NCBI GenBank assembly: GCA_030123645.1
Contig: JASJYE010000152.1
Span: 1 to 6,421, forward strand
Length of the DNA: 6,421 nt
Direction of reading: 5' to 3'
From: Candidatus Hydrogenedentota bacterium
GTDB taxonomy: Bacteria; Hydrogenedentota; Hydrogenedentia; Hydrogenedentales; GCA-2746185
The translations under genes were made by a program, and so were the position numbers. Position 1 is the stretch's first letter. Each line of letters starts with the position of its first letter. The notes under the pieces were generated by a model, which saw only the letters and a list, made by a program, of their open reading frames with translations, ran no database searches and was not told the DNA's origin. Below are positions 1 through 5,495 of this stretch, one piece after another.

Positions 1-32
1 GCAAGCCCGGGCTAAGGGATCCACATACCCAC

Positions 33-96
33 AAGCCCCGGAGGGGCGGCAGAAGTCACGTCCTTGCGCGAAGTCTCTGTCGCCCCTGCGGGGCTT
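33..96. repeat. REP-like imperfect palindrome (long hairpin) upstream of fabG
   Basis: Two 21-base arms (33-53 and 76-96) are complementary at 19 of 21 positions and enclose a 22-base loop. The arms contain the GC blocks GCCCCGGAGGGGCGGC and GCCCCTGCGGGGC. Each block is itself partly self-complementary, so alternative folds are possible. A separate perfect 10-base palindrome, AGCCCGGGCT, lies just before it at 4-13. There is no T-run after the right arm, so this does not look like a classical terminator for a gene to the left. Such GC-rich intergenic palindromes usually belong to dispersed REP-like families, but copy number cannot be judged from this window. Confidence 0.55.
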
Positions 97-102
97 ATCG
101 CA

Positions 103-117
103 CCGGGCACTGCCCGG
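103..117. repeat. short perfect GC hairpin
   Basis: CCGGGCA (103-109) and TGCCCGG (111-117) are exact reverse complements around a single base. This is probably part of the same palindromic repeat cluster as 33-96. No U-tract follows. Its role is unknown; it could help end transcription coming from the left or form part of a repeat unit. Confidence 0.45.
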
Positions 118-125
118 CACCGCAT

Positions 126-185
126 CAGAGACGCGAGAGTTTTGGTCTCTGGGAAAAACCGCAAAAACTATAGTCTAGGAAGGGA
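126..185 (+). promoter_or_regulatory. putative fabG promoter region with inverted repeat and RBS
   Basis: A perfect 7-bp inverted repeat, CAGAGAC (126-132) and GTCTCTG (145-151), is separated by 12 bases. Downstream is a possible -10 element, TATAGT (169-174, five of six consensus bases). No good -35 hexamer stands at normal spacing; the candidate place overlaps the right arm of the inverted repeat. The purine run AGGAAGGGA (177-185) is a plausible ribosome binding site for the ATG at 189. If the -10 is real, the inverted repeat sits where a transcription factor could control access to the promoter; this is inference. Confidence 0.35.
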
Positions 186-188
186 CCC

Positions 189-935
189 ATGGGCGAATTT
201 GAGGGAAAAGTCGTGTTGGTAACCGGAGGTACGCGCGGGATCGGCAGGGCTTGCGCGGCGCGGTTCGCGCGTGCGGGGGCGAATGTCGCGATTTGCGGGC
301 GTGGGCAGGAAACGACGCAGGCGGCCGCGACGGCGCTCTCGGAGGAGACGGGCGGCAAGGTCGAAGGCTATAGGGCGGACATCGCCGACGCGGCGGAGGT
401 TGATGCGATGTTCAAGGCCGTGTCGGAGCGGCTGGGCCCGGTTTCGATTCTGGTGAACAACGCGGGTATCACGCGCGACGGCCTGCTGATGCGGATGAAG
501 AATGATGTGTGGAACGATGTGCTGGAGACGAATCTCAACGGGACGTTTTACTGCTGCAGGGCGGCTTGCCGGGGGATGATCAAGGCGCGCTCAGGGCGGA
601 TTATCAACGTATCGTCAATTATCGGCATTCGCGGGCAGGCCGGACAGACGAATTATTCCGCCGCGAAGGCGGGGATCATCGGGTTCACGAAGTCGCTCGC
701 GCAGGAGCTTGCGCCGCGCAACGTGACAGCGAATGTGGTCGCGCCCGGATACATCGAAACGGACATGACGGCCGGCTTTAGCGAGGCGGCGCGAGAAAAG
801 CTGCTCGCAACGATCCCGGCGGGACGCGAGGGGTCGCCAAAGGAGATCGCAGCGGCCGTCGCGTTTCTTGCGGGCGATGACGCGTCGTATATTACCGGGC
901 ACGTGCTTTGCGTCGACGGCGGCCTTGGAATGTAG
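189..935 (+). CDS. fabG: 3-oxoacyl-[acyl-carrier-protein] reductase FabG
   Basis: This is an NADPH-dependent, cytoplasmic short-chain dehydrogenase that reduces 3-oxoacyl-ACP to 3-hydroxyacyl-ACP in each round of type II fatty acid elongation. The 248-residue length is normal for FabG. The Rossmann cofactor motif TGGTRGIG is at residues 12-19, the NNAG motif at 90-93 and the structural Asn at 115. The catalytic Ser143, Tyr156 and Lys160 have the standard spacing, and the C-terminal GHVLCVDGG segment is typical. The ATG at 189 has a purine-rich RBS 3-5 bases upstream and puts the cofactor motif at the usual distance from the N-terminus. No other fatty acid gene is visible nearby; the left neighbour lies outside the window. 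Its last 14 codons overlap the 3' end of the convergent gene. Another SDR-family reductase is possible in principle, but the whole sequence is FabG-like. Confidence 0.93.
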   Translation: MGEFEGKVVLVTGGTRGIGRACAARFARAGANVAICGRGQETTQAAATALSEETGGKVEGYRADIADAAEVDAMFKAVSERLGPVSILVNNAGITRDGLLMRMKNDVWNDVLETNLNGTFYCCRAACRGMIKARSGRIINVSSIIGIRGQAGQTNYSAAKAGIIGFTKSLAQELAPRNVTANVVAPGYIETDMTAGFSEAAREKLLATIPAGREGSPKEIAAAVAFLAGDDASYITGHVLCVDGGLGM

Positions 936-2424
936 CCAGCAGTATGAGGGCAGCCAAGGCGTACGCGGCCGGTTGCAGGGCTTCGAGTACGAGTTCCGCG
1001 AGGAACAGGACGGGGATCAACGCGTATCGAACGATGGCGGCCAAGGCGCTGTTGTCCGCGACGCGGCGCGCGATCGGCGGGCTCACACGGTAGTACGTAT
1101 CCACGAAGGCCGTGCCGAGGGCGCCGCGAAGCAGGATTCCGTCGCGCAGAGCGCGCAGGGTGTCGATTTCAGCGGCGAGGGGCGTGCCGTATGCCGCCGT
1201 GGCGATGAGACATCCGCCGCTGGGCCCGCCGGGCGTGCGGATGGGTTCAGACCCGTCCAATCCCGGGCTGGTCGCCGCGATCACGAAGTCGCTCATGACG
1301 CCGCCCTGGGCGATCACGTTATTGTATTCGGTGAGGTTGTCCGTACAGTCACCATCGAGGTCGCCGGTCGCCGAGAAGGGCTCGTTCGTGGCGCGGGCGG
1401 GGGGCTCGCACTCCGCCACGGCAGAGGTCACGGCGCCGTAGTCTCCGGTCAACATGATTGGGGGGTCGGACATCGCGAGGGCGTCTTTCACGGCGGCCTC
1501 GAGCGAGGCGCTGCCCGCGGCAAGAAAGGCAACGAGACTCCGGACGTCCTGAACGCCCGCGGCGGCAGCTTCGCTGTCCAACACGCTCAGGTCCGCTTCG
1601 CCCTCGAGGACGATCAGGTTGACGTTGTAGGCATCGAACAGCGCCGCGCTCATGGATTCGGCGGCGAAAGGATCGCAGACGACGGCTTCCATCAGGGCCA
1701 AAGAGGCGCTGTCCGGGAGTTCGTCGGCATCGAGATCGTTCGTTCCACCGGCAAAGGCGGCGGAGAATGCGGGGTAATCTTCGATCGCCCGGCCAATGGT
1801 GTCGCAGGGCTCCACGGGATCCACGAACAGGGGCGGGTCGAAGAAGACCTCTGCTGTAATGGCATCGACGAAGTATTCATCCGGGTCGCCCACGAGCGAA
1901 GTCGTAACAGAATAAACAACTGTAAAGGCCGGATCGTTGATTTCGTCGCGTGTCAGATCCAGGGCCCAAAGATCGCCGGGGCCGCCCAGCACGACCACGG
2001 AATCTTCTGTTCCCCAGTTGTCGCCATCAAGTCTCCAGCCTTCGATACCTCCGCGGTTCCCGTCCGGTTTTACCAGCTGAGCGAAAGGGGCCGGGTTTGA
2101 TTGAAGGTTTCCCGTGGCGCTGTGCCGCTCGACCGTGACCTGAACTCCTGTAATCGTCGCTCCCAAGGGTACGGTGAAGCCGAAATTTGACGCGTCGAGA
2201 CTCCCCCCCGACTCTCCCGGAGCCAGTGAGTTGCTTGCATACTCGTCATCGCTGAGCTTGGCGTTGTCTGGACTTGTCCACGGGTCAGCCCCGCCATTTG
2301 CTACTGTTCCCGGGGATCTAGAGCCGGTAGTATCGCCGTAGACAGAGCTACAAGCGAGCGCTGCTGCGAGCATGACGACTCGTAATACCGTTCCCGCGCC
2401 GGTACATCTTAGAAGAGGCATCAT
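892..2424 (-). CDS. secreted CFI-box C-terminal domain protein of unknown function
   Basis: I do not recognise a specific function. From the chosen ATG at 2424 the product is 510 residues. A signal peptide covers about residues 1-30 (VVMLAAALACSSVYG); the ALAC part weakly resembles a lipobox. Residues ~31-195 look like a beta-sandwich with FGF, VQVTVER and FVDAITAEVFF strands, of a kind common in bacterial and phage surface proteins. Two Asp-rich loops resemble calcium-binding EF-hand/dockerin loops: NDLDADELPD near 229 and GDLDGDCTDN near 354. A Gly-rich linker leads to the CFI-box at 405 (CLIATAAYGTPLAAE), then YYRVSPPIA, one or two hydrophobic segments (~465-500) and a basic tail, RRRRKARAR. 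That ending is known as the CFI-box-CTERM type and may act in anchoring or sorting. The start was chosen because GGAG lies 7 bases upstream (2432-2435). A farther ATG at 2493 lies upstream of the expected transcription start. ATG codons at 2430 and 2421 are alternatives. Confidence 0.8.
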   Translation of the reverse strand: MMPLLRCTGAGTVLRVVMLAAALACSSVYGDTTGSRSPGTVANGGADPWTSPDNAKLSDDEYASNSLAPGESGGSLDASNFGFTVPLGATITGVQVTVERHSATGNLQSNPAPFAQLVKPDGNRGGIEGWRLDGDNWGTEDSVVVLGGPGDLWALDLTRDEINDPAFTVVYSVTTSLVGDPDEYFVDAITAEVFFDPPLFVDPVEPCDTIGRAIEDYPAFSAAFAGGTNDLDADELPDSASLALMEAVVCDPFAAESMSAALFDAYNVNLIVLEGEADLSVLDSEAAAAGVQDVRSLVAFLAAGSASLEAAVKDALAMSDPPIMLTGDYGAVTSAVAECEPPARATNEPFSATGDLDGDCTDNLTEYNNVIAQGGVMSDFVIAATSPGLDGSEPIRTPGGPSGGCLIATAAYGTPLAAEIDTLRALRDGILLRGALGTAFVDTYYRVSPPIARRVADNSALAAIVRYALIPVLFLAELVLEALQPAAYALAALILLATFQGRRRRKARAR

Positions 2425-2431
2425 TTTCATA

Positions 2432-2435
2432 CTCC
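2432..2435 (-). promoter_or_regulatory. ribosome binding site deciding the start of the CFI-box gene
   Basis: Read on the minus strand, GGAG is followed by 7 bases and then the ATG at 2424. The in-frame ATG at 2430 is only one base away from it, which is too close. The ATG at 2421 would be at 10 bases. This favours 2424 as the start, placing the signal peptide right at the N-terminus. Confidence 0.5.
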
Positions 2436-2484
2436 GTGCCGAGAAAGCTCCCGTGGGGCCCAAGCTAATGGGTCCGCAAACGCG

Positions 2485-2513
2485 AATATACATGGCCCGA
2501 TATTAGATGTAAA
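2485..2513 (-). promoter_or_regulatory. sigma70-type promoter for the CFI-box protein gene
   Basis: On the minus strand, TTTACA (2513-2508) is a -35 with five of six consensus bases. It is separated by exactly 17 bases from TATATT (2490-2485), a -10 with five of six. Transcription would start near 2478, leaving a leader of about 54 bases before the ATG at 2424. Housekeeping promoters of this form are well defined in model bacteria; applying the consensus to this organism is inference. Confidence 0.55.
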
Positions 2514-2581
2514 TCCGCAATCGGTTTTTGAAATGCGCTGGATTCGCCAGCAGACGGGTGCCGTGGAGCGATTTGAGACTC

Positions 2582-2610
2582 TTGATTGTTGTAGAGAAAT
2601 AACATAAAGT
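2582..2610 (+). promoter_or_regulatory. candidate promoter for the triple-repeat secreted protein
   Basis: TTGATT (2582-2587) and TAAAGT (2605-2610) each match four of six sigma70 consensus bases and are 17 bases apart. They lie in an AT-rich stretch that stands out from the GC-rich surroundings. The transcript would start near 2617, giving a leader of about 75 bases. The match is weaker than that of the promoter on the other strand, about 70 bp away. Confidence 0.4.
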
Positions 2611-2675
2611 ATGACTTTCTGGAAGAAATTCTAATCGTGGCCGGTAGCGCGGGAATATGCTTTCGTATTGGACTT

Positions 2676-2681
2676 AAGGAG
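2676..2681 (+). promoter_or_regulatory. ribosome binding site deciding the start of the triple-repeat gene
   Basis: AAGGAG is a near-perfect Shine-Dalgarno sequence ending 10 bases before the ATG at 2692. An in-frame TTG at 2668 lies upstream of it and would place this site inside the coding sequence. The ATG is therefore the better start. Confidence 0.7.
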
Positions 2682-2691
2682 ACACCATACC

Positions 2692-3693
2692 ATGCCGTAC
2701 ATACGGAATCTAGCGAAGCTGGGCGCGATGGGCGTGTTCGCGGTTGCGATCGCGGTGGCGGGCGCGGGCCTCGCGCAGGAATTGGACCCGACGGGTGACT
2801 GGGACATCGAGATCGACATGGGCGGATCGCCGATGATGGCCTCGCTGACGGTGATGAAGAACGATGACGGGACCTATTCGGGCACGTTGAATTCTCCAAT
2901 GGGAGAATTGACGCTGGAGAATGTCGTGTATGTGCCAGGGGAATCGCTGAGCTTCAACGAGACGGTCGGCGAGGGCGAAACGGCGATGGAGTTCAAGTTT
3001 GAAGGGCTGTTCTCGGGCCCGGACAACTTCGAGGGCTTCCTCGAGAGCGCCATGGGCTCGATGACAGTGAAGGGCAAAAGGGCGGCTTTGGAATCTCCGA
3101 TCGCGGGCACTTGGAAGATTACTAGCGAGTCGCCGATTGGGACGCTGGAACGCGACCTGGTGGTGTACAAGAGCGGGAAGGCGAAGTACGTGACGGAAGA
3201 GCAATCGTTCACCGTCGAGAATTTGACCGTCGAGGCCAATGCCGTGAAGTTTGACGTCACGCTGGAGATCCAAGGCCAGGAGTTGCCGCTCGCGTTTGAA
3301 GGGACCTATGATGGGGACAGTTTAACGGGCCAGTTCCTCATGGACGGGAATGCTGTCTCGGAAGTCTCGGGCACGAAGGCGCCTGCCACGGGCCTGGAGA
3401 GCGTCGAGGGCGACTGGGAGATTCGCGCGGATACGCCGCTGGGCGAGTTGGTGGCGAATCTGACGCTGGCGGATGACGCATCGAAATTGAGCACGGATGA
3501 AGGGGAATCGGAGGTCACTAACCTGCAAATCGATTCTGACTTCGTGCAATTCGACGTGACGGTTATCTTTGAAGGCGGCGAATATGAAGTGACCTTCGAG
3601 GGCTACAACAAGGGCGACACGCTCGACGGGGATTTCCTGATGGGCGGAAGCCCGATCGCGTCTGTGGTGGCGACGCGCTTGGCGTCTGATTGA
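2692..3693 (+). CDS. secreted protein with three tandem beta-rich (lipocalin-like) repeats
   Basis: The product is 333 residues, and I do not recognise a named gene. Residues 1-28 are a signal peptide with a hydrophobic core and likely cleavage after GAGLA, so the protein is exported. The rest is three homologous modules of about 95 residues, starting at TGDW (34), AGTW (138) and EGDW (239). Each follows the order Gly-x-Trp strand, SPxG/TPxG turn, hydrophobic strand, ENV/ENL/TNL strand, a strand like KFDVT, FEG, then GDxLxG and a closing strand. Repeats 2 and 3 are closest (FDVT...FEG...GD.L.G.FLM.G). The pattern resembles small beta-barrel modules seen in secreted or hydrolase-associated proteins of environmental bacteria. 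There is no catalytic motif and no cysteine. The mature protein is acidic. It might be a periplasmic or surface ligand-binding protein, but this is a guess. It is divergent from the CFI-box gene and is followed by a terminator. Confidence 0.85.
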   Translation: MPYIRNLAKLGAMGVFAVAIAVAGAGLAQELDPTGDWDIEIDMGGSPMMASLTVMKNDDGTYSGTLNSPMGELTLENVVYVPGESLSFNETVGEGETAMEFKFEGLFSGPDNFEGFLESAMGSMTVKGKRAALESPIAGTWKITSESPIGTLERDLVVYKSGKAKYVTEEQSFTVENLTVEANAVKFDVTLEIQGQELPLAFEGTYDGDSLTGQFLMDGNAVSEVSGTKAPATGLESVEGDWEIRADTPLGELVANLTLADDASKLSTDEGESEVTNLQIDSDFVQFDVTVIFEGGEYEVTFEGYNKGDTLDGDFLMGGSPIASVVATRLASD

Positions 3694-3716
3694 CGCCGAA
3701 TAAGGATCGTTACAAT

Positions 3717-3759
3717 CGAGGGTGGATGCGCGGCACGGTGTATCCGCCCTCGTTCTTTT
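3717..3759 (+). terminator. rho-independent terminator of the triple-repeat gene
   Basis: An 11-bp stem, CGAGGGTGGAT (3717-3727) with ATCCGCCCTCG (3742-3752), contains one G-T wobble. It encloses a 14-base loop and is followed by TTCTTTT (3753-3759). It begins 24 bases after the stop codon of the secreted repeat protein. On the opposite strand the hairpin is followed by only a weak T-run, so it probably works mainly for the plus strand. Confidence 0.75.
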
Positions 3760-3772
3760 GCGCTCGGATCGT

Positions 3773-4005
3773 GCTTAGAGCATTTTGAATAAAACTGTGT
3801 CCACTCTGACGTCGTCGCGGGTGCCAATACGAGACCGGACGTTCCGGCGCCAAACTTGTTTGGGGGTGTGGTAGGAGCTGAGGTATAACCAAGGCACCCT
3901 CAAGCTGCGCTTGGCGGTGGCACCCCGATAAGTCGAGCGATTGTAACGCGGACAGCCGAAGGCGCAGTAGCAGAAAATGGACACAGTATTGTTTAAGATG
4001 CTTAG
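3773..4005. mobile_element. MITE-like non-coding element with imperfect terminal inverted repeats
   Basis: The 23-base arm CATTTTGAATAAAACTGTGT plus CCA (3781-3803) matches the reverse complement of 3978-4000 at 19 of 23 positions. The innermost ten bases are identical (ACTGTGTCCA), and weaker similarity continues outward to about 3773 and 4005. The interior has small hairpins: CCGGA/TCCGG (3835-3847), CCAAAC/GTTTGG (3850-3863), and a 13-bp imperfect stem at 3893-3921. No convincing gene lies inside. Size, inverted ends and lack of coding fit a miniature inverted-repeat element or degenerate insertion sequence. No clear target-site duplication is visible. The right arm includes the gltD stop codon. 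It fills most of the space between the terminator and gltD. Confidence 0.5.
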
Positions 4006-5495
4006 GACCGCAGGGCGTCTTCGTAGCCGAAGGAGTCGATGCTGTGGAGATCGGTGCGGCCCATGAGCGCCTTGTCGATGGCGTGGGCGGCTTCGCGGCC
4101 TTCGTGGATCGCCCAAACGACGAGGGACTGACCGCGCCGGGCGTCGCCTGCGGCCCAAACCTTTGGATGGCTGGTGCGGTAGGCATCGGGGCCGCTGGAG
4201 CCATAGGCTGCCTTGATGTTCTTGCCGCCGTCGAGGTCGAGGTCGAGTTCTTCGGCGATGGTGGGCTCGGGATGCAGGAAGCCCAGGGCGAGCAGGACGA
4301 GGTCGGCCTCCCAGATGAATTCGCTGCCGGGGATCTCTTTCAATTGCGGATAACCGCCCTGCGGCGTTTCCCATTCGAGGAGAACGGCTCTAACGCCTTT
4401 AACCTTACCGTTGTAGCCTATGAACTCTTTGGTGAGCACGCTCCAGTGTCGCTCGCCGCCTTCCTCGTGGCTCGTGGAGGTGCGTAAAATCAGCGGCCAA
4501 TCCGGCCACGGGGTCAATTCGTTCTGCTCCGAGGGGGGGCGGGGCATTAGCTCGACGGAGAGCACATTGGAGGCTCCCTGCCGAATGCAGGTTCCGTGGC
4601 AGTCCGACCCGGTGTCGCCCCCGCCTAAAACGAGGACGGTCCTGTCTTTCGCGAGGATGTCCGTGCCGGGCACGTCCTTGCCCGCGACGCGGCGGTTTTG
4701 CTGTGGGAGGAATTCCATCGCCATATGAATCCCGTCCAACTCGCGGCCGGGAACGTTGAGGTCGCGGCCTTGGGTCGATCCAATGGCAAGAAGGACCGCG
4801 TCGTACTCGTCGATGAGGTTTTGTGCGGGGATGTCGACGCCTATCTCCGTATCGAAAACGAAGTTTACCCCTTCTTCCCGCATCTGTTCGACGCGCAGAT
4901 GGATGTGGTGCTTCTCGAGCTTGAAATCGGGGATGCCGTACATCAGCAAACCGCCGGGTTCGTCGTCGCGCTCGTAGACTGTGACTTCATGCCCTGCGCG
5001 CCGGAGCTGCTGGGCAGCGGCGAGGCCAGCGGGACCTGAACCCACGACGGCGGCCTTTTTTCCGGTTAGCGTTTCGGGGGGCTCTGGGCGGATCCAGGCT
5101 TCCTGCCAGCCGCGGTCGGCGATTGCACTCTCGATCGTCTTGATGGTGACGGCGGGCTCATTGATAGCGAGTACACAGGCGGATTCGCAGGGCGCTGGGC
5201 ACACGCGGCCGGTGAATTCGGGAAAATTGTTGGTCGAGTGGAGGACGGAGAGTGCTTCTTCCCAGGCGTCGTCCTTCACGAGGTCGTTGAAATCGGGGAT
5301 GATGTTCCCAAGGGGGCAGCCCGTGTGACAGAAAGGGACGCCGCAGTTCATGCAGCGGTAGGCCTGCCTGCGCATGTCATCGTTCGAGAGAAGGCCCTCG
5401 AACTCGCGCCAGTGTTGGATGCGGTCCTCGATGGCCTCGCGCGGAGGAATCACGCGGTCGAAGACCATGAAGCCGCGTTCTTTATTCGGGAACAT
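4002..5495 (-). CDS. gltD: glutamate synthase (NADPH) small subunit
   Basis: This is the beta subunit of glutamate synthase. It takes electrons from NADPH through FAD and passes them to the large subunit, which makes two glutamates from glutamine and 2-oxoglutarate. The protein has 497 residues, the usual size. The N-terminal cysteines 48, 51, 56, 60 and 99, 103, 107 fit the two 4Fe-4S clusters (CMNCGVPFCHTGCP and CPAPCESAC). The FAD-binding VGSGPAG is at 151-157, the second dinucleotide motif LGGGDTGSDC (for NADPH) at 290-299, and the C-terminal FAD motif AAGDARRGQSLVVWAI at 448-463. The start at 5495 lies inside the end of gltB (14-bp overlap). The MFPNKERGFM beginning aligns with the family's normal N-terminus. 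No strong RBS is seen, so translation is probably coupled to gltB. The stop codon lies in the inverted repeat of the adjoining element. Confidence 0.95.
   Translation of the reverse strand: MFPNKERGFMVFDRVIPPREAIEDRIQHWREFEGLLSNDDMRRQAYRCMNCGVPFCHTGCPLGNIIPDFNDLVKDDAWEEALSVLHSTNNFPEFTGRVCPAPCESACVLAINEPAVTIKTIESAIADRGWQEAWIRPEPPETLTGKKAAVVGSGPAGLAAAQQLRRAGHEVTVYERDDEPGGLLMYGIPDFKLEKHHIHLRVEQMREEGVNFVFDTEIGVDIPAQNLIDEYDAVLLAIGSTQGRDLNVPGRELDGIHMAMEFLPQQNRRVAGKDVPGTDILAKDRTVLVLGGGDTGSDCHGTCIRQGASNVLSVELMPRPPSEQNELTPWPDWPLILRTSTSHEEGGERHWSVLTKEFIGYNGKVKGVRAVLLEWETPQGGYPQLKEIPGSEFIWEADLVLLALGFLHPEPTIAEELDLDLDGGKNIKAAYGSSGPDAYRTSHPKVWAAGDARRGQSLVVWAIHEGREAAHAIDKALMGRTDLHSIDSFGYEDALRS

Noticed and set aside
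868..2100. Long plus-strand open frame (410 codons) opposite the CFI-box gene
   Set aside because: It is the antisense shadow of a GC-rich gene. Its product is low-complexity, rich in Arg, Gly and Val, with no recognisable domain, no RBS and an overlap with fabG. The minus-strand frame has a signal peptide and a known C-terminal motif.
2425..2493. Start of the CFI-box gene at the ATG at 2493
   Set aside because: This ATG overlaps the spacer next to the -10 of the promoter, upstream of the expected transcript start. It would also put a 23-residue extension before the signal peptide.
2668..2691. TTG start for the triple-repeat protein
   Set aside because: It would place the strong AAGGAG inside the coding sequence and add charged residues before a typical signal peptide. 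The ATG at 2692 fits better.
2710..3273. Minus-strand open frame of 187 codons opposite the triple-repeat gene
   Set aside because: The product is His/Arg-rich shadow sequence. The plus strand has a clear RBS, a signal peptide, protein repeats and a terminator.
3775..4374. Minus-strand open frame (199 codons) running through the MITE-like element into gltD
   Set aside because: It starts inside gltD in another frame with an Arg/Pro-rich artefact sequence. The stretch inside the element lacks its own start, RBS and any recognisable domain. Another open frame at 3710-4204 is rejected for the same reasons.
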